DNA of 64,000 nt from Opitutaceae bacterium EW11 (GCA_003054665.1 QAYY01000014.1:62001-126000); one strand, 5' to 3'; shown: positions 39,070 through 48,674, counted from the stretch's first letter. The notes: generated by a model from the sequence alone, not told the origin. Made by a program: numbers and translations.

Positions 39070-39897
39070 CACGGTTCCCTCCGCAATTGAGAGAAAATCG
39101 AACCCATTTGAGGGGACTGTCGGCTAGCACACTTACGTAAATCGTTGCCAATAGTCATCACAGGCACCTTAGCGTGCATTAAACTCCGTTTAGCCCAGTG
39201 ACCCCAGCTAGGGCAAGTTGGTCGAATCGCGCACGACGTTCGCACTCTCGGTGTCGTCGACTCGCTGCACGGATATTTCCAGCTCCGATGATTGGCCGTG
39301 GAGACTGGGAGGAAGCAGCCCCGGGACCGGCTCGATTCTCCACTCCAGGTAAGGGGCAGCGGTAGCGGAACGGGGTTGCTCCTGGACACCCGCTAAAGTG
39401 ACGAGATGCAGGCGTCGTCGGCCCGCTCCGACAAATTGCGGCTCTCAAACATCACGGTAAGGATGGCCGAAGCGCCGGGTGCAAGTTACTCGTCCGCCTC
39501 CTTCGATGTGGCGCAGCCGCAATCCGCGTTTATCTTTAGCAGGGTACCACAGACGAGCGGCTGGAGTGCTCAGTCGAATCTCGCGCCGGAGCACCTCGTG
39601 GTGGGCGATTCCGTACGCCAATCGTTGGCGTAGTCGACAGCCGGATACATTCGCGACCAATAGCGCTGTCAAATTCTTTGTAGCGACGACCGACGCTCAT
39701 TTTCGGCTCATCAGCGTGGGAGAGACACGACCTGTGAACTCACCATTGTGGTTCTCGTCGCACGAACTTCCCCGACGGGTGACTTCCGCGCTCCCGAAGA
39801 ACGCGTTCAGGATGATGCGTCCCTTGCGATCGCCGACCGGACCCTGCAGGAAACGGCAGATCCGCGCATGACGGCCTTGAGTCTTGGGAAAAGGAAT

Positions 39898-39915
39898 GGT
39901 TCTTTCGAAAGAACC
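39898..39915. repeat. perfect 18-base palindrome
   Basis: GGTTCTTTCGAAAGAACC reads the same on both strands and lies 87 bases before the winged-helix gene at 40002. It may be an operator for that gene or part of a terminator array with the hairpin that follows. Confidence 0.45.
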
Positions 39916-39938
39916 CACGTTGCGCCTCGAACACGCGA

Positions 39939-39960
39939 GGGGTTTCGAATACCCCTTTTT
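39939..39960 (+). terminator. Rho-independent terminator
   Basis: GGGGT and ACCCC pair around a seven-base loop and are followed by TTTTT. It would end plus-strand transcripts arriving from the left, although no gene is called just upstream. It could also act as an attenuator for the gene at 40002. Confidence 0.55.
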
Positions 39961-40001
39961 CAACCTTGCTCATGGGTTCAAACAGATGCATTCATGAACC
40001 C

Positions 40002-40493
40002 ATGCCACGCAAACGCGCTGACTCGCGATCCGAGGTCGTAGAGCAAATCCGGGCCAATATCGCCCGTAAGGAGCAAGAGAAGGCTTCCCTATTGCGGAAG
40101 ACCGAGCAGTGCGATCAAGAGCTTTCCGCCCTACAGGGAGCATTGCACGTCGTGCTGCGCATGGCTTGGGGGCAGCCAGAGGGTAAAGCTCAACCCGCAG
40201 AATCCGCGCAGCCAAGCCCCGGGCGCGAGGACGCAACGGAGTCCATGCAGGCGGCCATTCGACGCGTTGCGCTCGCGCAAGAAGGTCGGTACACGCCGAG
40301 ATCCATCGCCGATATTATTCACCGGGAGTACCCACAGGTGGCGGCGCGCATGCCAAAAAACTACGTCGCCAGCACGCTGTGGAAAATGGCCCACCGCCGT
40401 TCACCGAAGATAATCATCGTGAAGTCCGACGGCATCGGCACCTCCAACGAGTACGAGAATCCGAAAGTCGGCCAGGCGTCTGCGGCCGCTTGA
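40002..40493 (+). CDS. coiled-coil plus winged-helix (HARE-HTH-like) protein
   Basis: A 163-residue protein starting at ATG 40002, MPRKRADSRSEV. A coiled coil (about 10-50) is followed by a linker and a winged-helix-like domain in the last 80 residues: MQAAIRRVALAQEG, YTPRSIADIIHREYP, and a wing with KIIIVKSDG. It resembles small HARE-HTH-type DNA-binding proteins. It probably dimerises through the coiled coil and acts as a regulator in the mobile element. The family assignment is by pattern only. Confidence 0.6.
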   Translation: MPRKRADSRSEVVEQIRANIARKEQEKASLLRKTEQCDQELSALQGALHVVLRMAWGQPEGKAQPAESAQPSPGREDATESMQAAIRRVALAQEGRYTPRSIADIIHREYPQVAARMPKNYVASTLWKMAHRRSPKIIIVKSDGIGTSNEYENPKVGQASAAA

Positions 40494-40855
40494 AACCCGC
40501 GCACCACCTATGAACGATCAAATAAGAAGGCCGGCCAAGTGATTTTCCCACGAGGCCGGCCAAAATTCTGAACGCTCCGAAAGACGTTTTCACGAATCCC
40601 AAGCGACAGACAACAACGCAGGGATTAGTGTTCTGACGTCCAAGGTCAAGCGTTATGTCGCGCTTTGCCGCGCCCGTGTAGCGCGGATAGTGGTTTGACG
40701 CCACCGCCCGGCACCGCACGCGAAATCGCATCGGTCCAACTCGATGCTGCTGGAACGATACCGTCCTGAGCAAGGCATACATCTGCCTCAATAGGCGGGA
40801 GGCTACTGTCTGACTTGCCGTCAATCCTCAGACGTCCGTGAGACGTCGAACACTA

Positions 40856-41368
40856 ATGTCCCTATCGCTTCATATCGGTTCGTCGGCGCCGCGAATGCGG
40901 CGCGACAATTTTGGTGAAATGAGTCCAGCGTTCCTCTTGCTTGATACGCGACTGCGTGTTGTGCGATGGAATCGGGCTGCAACCGCGCTGCTGCGTCACT
41001 GTGCCTATCCAAGCCCGTACACCAAGGCACCGCTACCGGAAGAGTTCTGCCACGCTTGCCGCCTGGCGATCGCTCAGTCCAAACCGCAGCTATTTTCCTC
41101 GGGTAGTTTGACCGCGAAAATCCTGCCACTACCGGATATCGAGAGGCAGACGGAACGCGTGAAGCTCTGCGTTTTGTTGAGCGGCACGCATATGCTATCT
41201 CCGAGCGAGTTCATAGTTATCGCGCTCATCGCGCGAGGACTTCGAAACAAAGAGATTGCGGCTCTAAGAAGTACGGGGAAGGAGACGGTCAAAACGCATG
41301 TGCGACAGATTCTTGCGAAACTGGGTGTGAAATCCCGATCCAAGGTCGCCGCAATATTTTCCCAGTAG
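40856..41368 (+). CDS. PAS-like / LuxR-type transcription regulator, second
   Basis: A 170-residue protein; ATG 40856 is used, while GTG 40838 would add six residues. It has a PAS-like N-terminal half (MSPAFLLLDTRLRVVRWNRAATALL) and a LuxR-type helix-turn-helix (LSPSEFIVIALIARGLRNKEIAAL, then VKTHVRQILAKLGV). It matches the layout of the protein at 34517. It lies just before tnsA in the same direction and is a good candidate for transposition control. Confidence 0.78.
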   Translation: MSLSLHIGSSAPRMRRDNFGEMSPAFLLLDTRLRVVRWNRAATALLRHCAYPSPYTKAPLPEEFCHACRLAIAQSKPQLFSSGSLTAKILPLPDIERQTERVKLCVLLSGTHMLSPSEFIVIALIARGLRNKEIAALRSTGKETVKTHVRQILAKLGVKSRSKVAAIFSQ

Positions 41369-41531
41369 CTCTTTCAGGAGCACAGCGGCGATCAAGGTGC
41401 CTGTTCGAAGCACCGCGTAAGGACGCCGTAGGTGAACGATAGACCCTCGGCGGCGCCCATCTTAAGCGCGAAATCCTAGTAAAACTGTGGACGATGTTCC
41501 GGAAAGGTACCGTTTTATGACGCAACTATGG

Positions 41532-41550
41532 ATGTGTCAGGATGACACAT
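41532..41550. promoter_or_regulatory. operator upstream of tnsA
   Basis: ATGTGTCAGGATGACACAT is a perfect palindrome with a three-base centre. It contains the same GTGTCANNNTGACAC core (41534-41548) as the LuxR/XRE promoter sites. It lies about 70 bases before the tnsA start, so a bound regulator could control the whole tns operon. Confidence 0.65.
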
Positions 41551-41618
41551 CATAGCTGGTGAACCTGCCCGACATATCGTGTGGTCGCGCGGCTGTATCC
41601 AGCGTTATATACCATACA

Positions 41619-42348
41619 ATGAATAACACAACAGATATGACAAACAGTCGGAGCGTCTTTTTCCGATACGGTTCGTTCCTTCAAAAGCGGCCGGTAAATT
41701 TGCGGGGCTACCGACCGACATATTTCAGCCCCACCAACTGTCGTTGGGTGAGCGCGCCCTCACTGGCGCACTACAACCGTGGACTGGAGCTGGAGTTCGG
41801 CAACGTCGATCAATACGAGCTCGCCAACTATCGGGTGTGCGTCGCTGCCGAACGAGGACTTGCGAAGGGAGTCCTAGACTGTTGGGTTGCGCGAGGGAAA
41901 ACCGAGTGGGTGGAGACGTTTGCTACCGGCGGCGATCCAGAGATCAATGAGTCCCCCCGGACTGAGCGGCTTTGCGCCACGGAAGTGGTGCGCCGTGCGC
42001 GGAGTCTCTCATAAGTTTGTTTCAAGGGGGCCACTGGCCCGGCGAACGACGCTGCGGGAAAGCCGCCGAAGAATCGTCGGCGCTTACAAGGCGGAACTCT
42101 ACAGCTCACGGACCGCTGAGGTTCGGCGTTGGTCGGTTCATCTTCTCGAGCACCTTCAATCCGCTGGGACCTGTACGGTTTCGCAATTGCTGAAGCTGTG
42201 TCAGACGTCTGTGCCAGGCGAACTGGCGAGCATGGCCGTTTGCGAGCTTATCCGCACTGGGAAAGCAGATGCCGGACTCGCGGATCGGCCATACGACGCC
42301 GCATCAAGCCTGAAGGTCTCGCGCGGGATTTTACCAGCCGTCAAATGA
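41619..42348 (+). pseudogene. tnsA: TnsA-like transposase endonuclease subunit, frameshifted
   Basis: The first frame (to the TAA at 42012) carries a TnsA-like nuclease part: LAHYNRGLELEFG, YELANYRV, GVLDCWVARGKTEWVETFA. The second frame continues as HKFVSRGPLARRTTL and a winged helix, HLLEHLQSAGTCTVSQLL, up to the TGA at 42348. Joined, they give about 243 residues, a normal TnsA length. The break falls in a TCTCTC run near 42005-42012, so a two-base slip is likely. TnsA cuts the 5' ends of the element; the EVK motif reads ETF here, so the active site may be dead anyway. Programmed frameshifting is an alternative. The end overlaps tnsB by ATGA. Confidence 0.65.
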
Positions 42349-44234
42349 GCCCCAGGTCCCTCGATTCGACGCGGCTCGACTGGAGAAAGTGGCCCGACGT
42401 TAACACCGCCGAGATGGATGAGTTCGAAAGGAAGTATTTTCTCTGTCGAAAGCACGCACTGTGCATGTACGTCGATGGGCACCCAACCGCCAGTATAGCG
42501 GCGGCGACCGGCATTCCGCGGCAGCACCTTTCAGTTCTGCTGGGCAAAGCCATGGACATTCACCATGACGGCCATATCTTCGGCTTTCGCGCCTGTCGCT
42601 ACTATGCGCGGGTCAAGCGTTACAAGCGGCAGATGCGGCCGCCCCGGCCTGGCACAAAATTTGGCTATGCGGGCGCTCTCCAGCAACTACTCGAAGCCTA
42701 TCCAGCCATCGCCCGCGGCTTCCGGCAATTCGTGATGGGCGCTAGCCCCGAAAAAATCGCGCGACTCAGCCAGGCAAGGCTGAACAAGAAGTTCGAGGAA
42801 CTGTGTCGAACGGAGGGGCTTACCGAGGCTGTCTACCCGATGAATTTGCCGTTTGGGGCTCTATCCTCGGTGGTGCGGCTGGTCAAACGTTGGATAATGG
42901 AAGAGGCGCAGCGCTTCGCAGCCATACGTGGAGGTGCCCGCGCGGCTAGGAAGTTCGGCAGCGGAGTGCGGGAACCTCGAGCCCGACTTGCCACGTACCA
43001 GAGGGTCGAATTCGACGGGCACCTGATCGATGGGTTCTTCACGATCCGCGTGGTCAATCCGGACGGGCTGGAGGCCACGCTTACCTTGGAACGCATTTGG
43101 TTACTGCTCGTCCGTGAATGCGCAACTGGCGCAATCCTCGGATACCACTTGGTGTTGCGAAGGGAATACTCGGCCGAGGACGTTCTCACATGTATTGAGA
43201 ACGCGATCCGGCCGTGGACGCGAAAGACGCTAACCATCCCCTCCCTTGAGTATCCGCCGGGCGCGGGATTACCGAGCGGCTCAATTCCCTCGCTCTCTTG
43301 GGCGGTCTGGCAGGAACTCACTTTCGACAATGCTGCTGCCCACGGAAAATCGATCGGTTCTTGGGTGTGGGATACCGTCGCAAAGCAGATAGGGTGCGTC
43401 ATTGACCCCGGTCCAGTGGCAACCCCGGATTCGCGCCTTATCGAGGGTCTGTTCCGTAACTTGACGGGAAATGGATTCCAAACGCTGCCGGGCACAACCG
43501 GCAAAGGCCCCGGGGATCCCCGGTGCGCCAATCCCGAAAAGGAGGCGCTCGCATATGACGTCTCTCTCGATGAGATAGAAGAGGTTTTGGACGTCTACTT
43601 AGCGGACTTTAACGCGCGCCCCACCCAAACAACCTACGGGCGATCACCCCTTTCGGCGCTCGAATATTCTCTCGGCCAAGGCACCGAGAGCATTAGTCAC
43701 ATCCCGGAAAACAAACGTGAGGATTTCTGCCTTACCCGGCAAACAAGACGAGTGTTCATACGGGGACCGCTCGAGAAAGGTTACCCACTGCATGTCAACT
43801 TCATGCATGTCCCATATACGAGCGCACAACTCTCCGGAGCGGCGGCGCTCGAGAACACGTGGATGCTCGCCGATATAAATACCAGGGATCTGCGTACGAT
43901 TCGTTTATCGCTTCCTAACGGGGATCACTACGGCGTCATTACCGCCACGCGCGGCTGGGGCGTCACAAAGCATGATCAGCGGGTTCGCGGGGCGATTTTC
44001 GATCTCGTGCGTAAGGGCAAGATGTTCCTACGAGACCGCGACGACCCCATCGAAGTGTACCTCCGGCACCTTGAGGAGAAGAAGTCACTTAGGGTGAAAC
44101 GTAAGCGTAACATGCTGGCTCATACGAGGCGCGCCGCAGAGCGGCCGCTGTGTGACCCGATCGCCCCCGCCAAGTTGATGCCAAAGAAGCTGGCGCCGAT
44201 CCGCCCACGTAAACCGAACGCCGACTCAGGCTGA
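42345..44234 (+). CDS. tnsB: TnsB-like DDE transposase
   Basis: A 629-residue protein starting at ATG 42345, which overlaps the tnsA stop. The N-terminal part has helix-turn-helix character (HPTASIAAATGIPRQHLSVLLGK). The rve catalytic domain shows Asp224 in VEFDGH, Asp328 in TFDNAAAH and Glu367 in RLIEGLFRNL, a complete DDE set with 39-residue spacing. A beta-barrel and a basic end (LRVKRKRNML) follow. TnsB cuts and joins the 3' ends of Tn7-like elements and binds repeats at both ends. It works with TnsA, TnsC and TniQ encoded beside it. Confidence 0.88.
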   Translation: MSPRSLDSTRLDWRKWPDVNTAEMDEFERKYFLCRKHALCMYVDGHPTASIAAATGIPRQHLSVLLGKAMDIHHDGHIFGFRACRYYARVKRYKRQMRPPRPGTKFGYAGALQQLLEAYPAIARGFRQFVMGASPEKIARLSQARLNKKFEELCRTEGLTEAVYPMNLPFGALSSVVRLVKRWIMEEAQRFAAIRGGARAARKFGSGVREPRARLATYQRVEFDGHLIDGFFTIRVVNPDGLEATLTLERIWLLLVRECATGAILGYHLVLRREYSAEDVLTCIENAIRPWTRKTLTIPSLEYPPGAGLPSGSIPSLSWAVWQELTFDNAAAHGKSIGSWVWDTVAKQIGCVIDPGPVATPDSRLIEGLFRNLTGNGFQTLPGTTGKGPGDPRCANPEKEALAYDVSLDEIEEVLDVYLADFNARPTQTTYGRSPLSALEYSLGQGTESISHIPENKREDFCLTRQTRRVFIRGPLEKGYPLHVNFMHVPYTSAQLSGAAALENTWMLADINTRDLRTIRLSLPNGDHYGVITATRGWGVTKHDQRVRGAIFDLVRKGKMFLRDRDDPIEVYLRHLEEKKSLRVKRKRNMLAHTRRAAERPLCDPIAPAKLMPKKLAPIRPRKPNADSG

Positions 44235-44246
44235 GTAGAAAGCTCT

Positions 44247-44640
44247 ATGCACGACCCGAACCACTCCATGGGAAACAAGCCTAGCGATCCTCCGCCCCAA
44301 CCGCCACTTTTTCCGAACTTCCAGCATCCGATCGAACTCGACGACAATATGGTCCAAACGAGTTTGGCACTCACGTCGGTTGTTGTGCCCGCGTTGGCGC
44401 GAAACGCAACCGGATCCATTCTATACGGCAGCGAACGTCGCGGGAAATCGGCTGCTACTACACATCTTCCCATCGAATTCTGCTAAAGCTTCCCCGGACT
44501 AGCAACGTACACGATCGTATGCCCACGGTCCTGAAGTCGATGGTGTCGGCCGCTGTGTTACCCGATTACTCACATAATGAAAAGGCAATGCAAGCTGCCG
44601 CCGATCGGGCCACATAATCTGCGCGCCTAACAATATATCT
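44247..44640 (+). pseudogene. truncated, decayed copy of tnsC
   Basis: The first 79 codons resemble the start of the intact tnsC that follows: Pro-rich lead, NFQHPIELDD, LALTSVVVPALARNATGSIL and a Walker A-like GSERRGKS, against QHPVELG, RWVARNATGNIL and GNQRHGKS in tnsC. After a stop at 44484 the similarity goes on in pieces (SFPGLATYT-like in DNA). The copy thus arose by tandem duplication and then decayed. It keeps its own start and may still be translated as a short peptide. Confidence 0.65.
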
Positions 44641-44661
44641 GCGCATGACTCAATTCCCTCC

Positions 44662-45699
44662 ATGAAGAAAAAATCCAAAGATACCCCGGCCCCTCAGCCA
44701 CCTCCCCCGGGCTCGCCGAATGGCCAGCATCCGGTCGAGCTCGGTCATTATACTATCACCACCCCTATGCTTTCGGCCCTAACACCGATCGTTGTGCGCT
44801 GGGTCGCGCGAAACGCGACCGGGAACATCCTGCGTGGCAACCAGCGTCACGGGAAATCGCACGCCTGTCCGTATTTCTCCGGCAAACTCAGCGAGAAATT
44901 CCCCGGCATACTCACGTACACGATCATCTGCCGCACGGCCCTAAAGCCGACAGAACGGGCGTTCTTCGAACGGCTATTAGAGGCAACGCATCACCTTGAC
45001 CCGAGCCGGGGTACAGCCTCGGCGATGCGCAACCGCCTTACGGGATTTCTTGTCGAGGAGGTGCGACGTTCGAATCAGAACCGGATCGTGCTCTTCATCG
45101 ACGAAGCACAAAAGTTACTAGAGACGCACTACGACTGGCTCATCGATCTCCACAACGAACTGCGGTTGGTGCACGTGGACATGACTGTGATTCTCGTCGG
45201 ACAAAACGAACTGATCGATCAGCGAAGCGACTACAAAGCACGGCGAAAAAACCACATTTTTGGTCGCTTCATGCGTGAAGAATACGAATTGGCACCGATC
45301 CGGACCAAAGCGGAACTCGCCGAGTGTCTGAAGAAGTTCGACGACCCCAAAGCATGCTGCTGGCCAGAAGGCAGCGGAATCTGCTACACGGCACACTTTT
45401 TCAAAGAAGCGTACGCGGCGGGTTGGCGATTGGCGAACATCGCAGACGTTCTTTGGGAATCTTTTGATGAAGTCAGGGTCCGAAATGGAGTATCCCAGGC
45501 GCGGCTCGAAATCGCACTCGAAGACTTCTTCCTCACCATTAAGACGTTCCTCATTGAGGTCGGCAGGCGCAAATCCACGGATCCTGACGTCAAGAAGGAA
45601 GAGCTGATGCCAATGATCGTGGAAGCCGGCTTTGGCAGCGCAGAGCTTCCTCCTGAAGATCCGGGCGAGGACTCGGACGACGATCCGGATGAAAGCTGA
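44662..45699 (+). CDS. tnsC: TnsC-like AAA+ ATPase
   Basis: A 345-residue ATPase with Walker A GNQRHGKS (59-66) and Walker B RIVLFIDEAQ (141-150), followed by VDMTVILVGQNEL (sensor 1 region). TnsC polymerises on DNA at the target chosen by TniQ/TnsD and recruits the transposase. The C-terminal tail is acidic (PGEDSDDDPDES) and encoded where the next gene starts. It is longer than TniB and nearer to Tn7-type TnsC. The ATG at 44662 is preceded by a CCTCC-like stretch rather than a good ribosome site. Confidence 0.85.
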   Translation: MKKKSKDTPAPQPPPPGSPNGQHPVELGHYTITTPMLSALTPIVVRWVARNATGNILRGNQRHGKSHACPYFSGKLSEKFPGILTYTIICRTALKPTERAFFERLLEATHHLDPSRGTASAMRNRLTGFLVEEVRRSNQNRIVLFIDEAQKLLETHYDWLIDLHNELRLVHVDMTVILVGQNELIDQRSDYKARRKNHIFGRFMREEYELAPIRTKAELAECLKKFDDPKACCWPEGSGICYTAHFFKEAYAAGWRLANIADVLWESFDEVRVRNGVSQARLEIALEDFFLTIKTFLIEVGRRKSTDPDVKKEELMPMIVEAGFGSAELPPEDPGEDSDDDPDES

Positions 45700-47071
45700 C
45701 CTGCGCGTATGTTGGCCGCGAGACTGGTTCCAACCCCACGAGTCGCTCTGGTCCATCTTCTGGAAACTCGGCCTCGCCAATGCGACGTCTCCAGAACTCC
45801 TAGCCCGACATTTTGCCGCCACTGCCGAGGACGCTCGTGCCCGTCAGATACGCCTTCCTCATCTACTTGCGGCGCGTCGCTTCGATTTGGAACGCTTGGC
45901 TCAGGCAGCGCGGATTCGTGTATCGGACTTAGGGGTGGTCGGCGTCGATCAGATCCTAGGTTTCGAGCATAGATTCCAGCAATGGTGGGTTTGGCAAACA
46001 GCACAGTTCTGCCCATGCTGTTTCGAGGAAGGATTCCATTCCGTCGTGTTCCAGTTGCGCGGGGTTTGTCGGTGTCCCCGCCACCACGTTGCCCTCGTCT
46101 CGGCGTGTCCTGCGTGCAGCCAGCCTATCCCGCTAGGGTTCGGTTCAGGTGGGCGATTTATATGTGCAAAATGCGGTCATGCCATCGGCATGTTTGCAGC
46201 TCGTTCGACAATTCGGTCGAGTTGCGGGCCCGAGTTCGATGAGCTCATCGCGTGGGCAGGCAGGATTGCGACCGGTGACGCAGACAACCCAGCTTGCGTG
46301 ATGAATCACGGCCTTTCCGATGCTCAGCCCAGTGGGCTTAGCCTGCACACCCCAGGGTATCATCGATCGAATCTTTTTCGTTACGCGGCCGAGTTTTATG
46401 ACGGGACGCACTCATGCCCGGCGCCGTTCGCGCTGTCGGCAGAGAACTGCCCAGTGATTGTACAGCACCGCGCACGTATTTCCCGTCCGCGTCTCCGCGG
46501 CTCCGTAACCGCGCAACATGGTTACTTCCTCTTGCTGGCAAAGCACTATCTCCGCCTCTTACGCCGGTTCAGGCGTCGTATGCGGTCGCCAAGAAAGGTA
46601 CATTCTGTCTTTCGATCCGCTTCAGACGCGCTTCGTCCAGGGGATTGGTGCTACCTTTTGGCTCGTGCTCTTTGGGAGGAGTGTTCGGTGTGGTCGCTCG
46701 CCGACTACTCGACAGTGCAAGGTAGGCTGAGCATCGCCGATTTGACAGAGCTTGGTGCGGCCCTTGATCGATCCGCCCAAAAGTACTTCAAATTGCCCGA
46801 ACCAACCGGGAAAGGCCGACGGTGGAGCGACTGCACTTGGGCGAACCTTCACGTGTGGACAGCGGCATTCATGCAAACCGTCCGGATCGTAGACGAGCAC
46901 TTGGGCTGCGGACGCTCTCCGGACCACGTTGAATCTCAGGTCCGCGCCTTCGACTGCGAACGCCTTCCGGTCGTGCTGCTTCGCACGGGCGACAGCTCCA
47001 AAGAGAACGCTGACTTGTACATCTGGTCATTTCCAACAGCGCACGAGGTTGCGAATCGACGGTCGGAGTAA
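45689..47071 (+). CDS. tniQ: TniQ/TnsD-family target selector
   Basis: A 460-residue protein; the ATG at 45689 overlaps the tnsC end by 11 bases. An N-terminal TniQ domain (ESLWSIFWKLGLAN) is followed by zinc-binding cysteines: Cys108/110/111 in FCPCC, Cys127/129 with His132 in VCRCPRHH, Cys140/143 in CPAC and Cys159/162 with His164 in ICAKCGH. This matches TniQ/TnsD proteins, which choose the target and bring TnsC. The size is between short CRISPR-linked TniQ and full TnsD, and no Cascade or Cas12k genes are in the window, so it probably binds a DNA site by itself. Confidence 0.85.
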   Translation: MKADLRVCWPRDWFQPHESLWSIFWKLGLANATSPELLARHFAATAEDARARQIRLPHLLAARRFDLERLAQAARIRVSDLGVVGVDQILGFEHRFQQWWVWQTAQFCPCCFEEGFHSVVFQLRGVCRCPRHHVALVSACPACSQPIPLGFGSGGRFICAKCGHAIGMFAARSTIRSSCGPEFDELIAWAGRIATGDADNPACVMNHGLSDAQPSGLSLHTPGYHRSNLFRYAAEFYDGTHSCPAPFALSAENCPVIVQHRARISRPRLRGSVTAQHGYFLLLAKHYLRLLRRFRRRMRSPRKVHSVFRSASDALRPGDWCYLLARALWEECSVWSLADYSTVQGRLSIADLTELGAALDRSAQKYFKLPEPTGKGRRWSDCTWANLHVWTAAFMQTVRIVDEHLGCGRSPDHVESQVRAFDCERLPVVLLRTGDSSKENADLYIWSFPTAHEVANRRSE

Positions 47072-47332
47072 CTCGACAGCCCCCCGGTCCGACGGCCAAG
47101 TTCCCGCCGAAGAGCAGTCTATCCGCGATAAGCACAGGGCCGCGACTCGCGGTAGGATGCTGCCGGTTGCGCGTATGACTGGCATACCGCGGCCACTATG
47201 AGAGCCGCGCGTTGGCCGTGCCGTTTACGACGGGCACATCAAGGATAACCGCAGTCTGACGTACTGGGCCGCCAGCTTGCCCGAGTCCTCCACGTGCCCA
47301 CCCTCTTTTCCCAGCCCTACCTGGCGTTATCC

Positions 47333-47484
47333 TGTCACAACTTTTCTGCACAGTGGCCGCACCGCGAATGTTGTGACGTTTTCGAGCACACTTGTAGCGA
47401 CATTCCTTTAACCCATGTAGTGATCGATGTTTACCGATCGTTAGGCGCTCTGTTGCGATGTCACAACAATTGCGCCACTGTGCG
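47333..47484. repeat. cluster of GTCACAAC sites, candidate transposon end
   Basis: GTCACAAC occurs at 47333-47340 and 47460-47467 and inverted at 47369-47376. CACTGTGC-type pieces accompany them at 47345-47355 (inverted) and 47475-47484. The cluster lies some 260 bases after tniQ, where an element end with TnsB sites would be expected. The mixed orientation is unlike classical Tn7 ends, which carry direct repeats, so an operator array is possible too. I found no second cluster at the left side. Confidence 0.45.
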
Positions 47485-47968
47485 TGTTCGGCCCGGTAAT
47501 TGTTGCACGATCTACGGGTAAACGTCGTCTGGTACGGCGATGGACGCTCCTCGTCGGCGTCCCTGCGGGCAGCGAGGTCAGTCGAGCAGCGGGCGCCAGT
47601 TCCTACCGACCGCGTATGCGTTCAGCAGAGCATACCCGGTCACCCGCGTCTTCCCCTTCCACATAGGTCGCACGAGGCGTTCAGCCGATTCGTTGGGACA
47701 ACGTTCGTGTCGTGGTTTTCGGATACGCCGAGCGAGAACCGATCGCGCCAGATCCGTTGCGTAGAGTTTTCGCACGGCGCGATGCTTGGCGCAGGGACCG
47801 CAGGTCCTCGCACCGCTGGTGCCACTTTGGTGGAGTGGCCGATCCGATATGTCTCGATGTCCAGGCCGTAACCTGGATTTAGCAATGCAACCGTTGCCCG
47901 CGGGGCAGATGAATGGCTTCTCGTCGTGCCATGCATCACAGGTCCCGACCGGACCTACATCGAATACC
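47485..47968. other. non-coding stretch before the PEP-CTERM gene
   Basis: About 480 bases with weak frames only. It includes the promoter region for the PEP-CTERM/ExeM pair and perhaps the outer edge of the transposon. No RNA gene is visible. Confidence 0.35.
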
Positions 47969-48661
47969 ATGAACACGAAAAAACTGCTGCTGCTAGCACC
48001 TCTATGCCTCGCCACGTCTGTCTGGGCGCAACTCGTCTCGCTGCCCGCGTCGGATTCCGGATGGTATGACTCCTACGGATACCACGATACCGCCAACACG
48101 AGCTACGTCACCGGACAGGGTTATGACCTGACCCGAAGCTTCTTCGTCTTTGACCTGCCTACGTCGGCTTCGTCGGCAATCGGTGCTAGCCTCCGACTCT
48201 ACAATCCAGCCTTTGGTTACGACTCTCCGGACAGCTCCGAAACGTTCTCCCTCTTCGAGGTCACCTCCGATCTGGACCAGTTGATGTCAGGGGCCGGTGG
48301 TTTGGCGGCTTTCCAGGATCTCGGTGATGGCGCCCTCCTCGGCAGCGTCGACCTGACTCCGTCGAACAACGACGGCTGGATCACCATCTCGCTCAGTCCG
48401 GCCTTGCTCTCCCAACTCCAGGGCGGCGCGGGCCGGATCGCTCTCGGCGGCGCGCTGACGTCTCTCGATCCTTCGAACACGTTCTGGAACGAGCTCGTAT
48501 TTGCGTTCTCGGACTCCGCGGAGCACGCGCCGACGCTGGACCTCCAGATCGCGGCCGTACCCGAGCCGTCGACCTATGCCCTCGGCGGCATCGTCCTGGC
48601 GGCCTTCGCGTTTCTGCACCGCCGCACGCGCAGATCGGCGCAAGTCTCCTCCAAAGCCTGA
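47969..48661 (+). CDS. PEP-CTERM sorting-signal protein
   Basis: A 230-residue exported protein: signal peptide (MNTKKLLLLAPLCLATSVWAQ), a beta-rich central domain (SFFVFDLPTSASSAIGASLRL) and a C-terminal sorting tail of VPEPSTYALGG, a hydrophobic stretch and basic HRRTRR. Exosortase cuts such tails during sorting to the cell surface or matrix. The middle resembles DNRLRE-like surface domains. The nuclease gene follows after 13 bases, so both are probably expressed together as surface proteins. Confidence 0.85.
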   Translation: MNTKKLLLLAPLCLATSVWAQLVSLPASDSGWYDSYGYHDTANTSYVTGQGYDLTRSFFVFDLPTSASSAIGASLRLYNPAFGYDSPDSSETFSLFEVTSDLDQLMSGAGGLAAFQDLGDGALLGSVDLTPSNNDGWITISLSPALLSQLQGGAGRIALGGALTSLDPSNTFWNELVFAFSDSAEHAPTLDLQIAAVPEPSTYALGGIVLAAFAFLHRRTRRSAQVSSKA

Positions 48662-48674
48662 AACCGTAACGCCC

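Noticed and set aside
39406-39963. ORFs on both strands in the 39.4-39.9 kb gap
   Set aside because: Overlapping frames of similar length on opposite strands, none with start signal or family features.
41559-47071. CRISPR-associated transposon
   Set aside because: No Cascade, Cas12k or CRISPR array in the window; TniQ is larger than in those elements.
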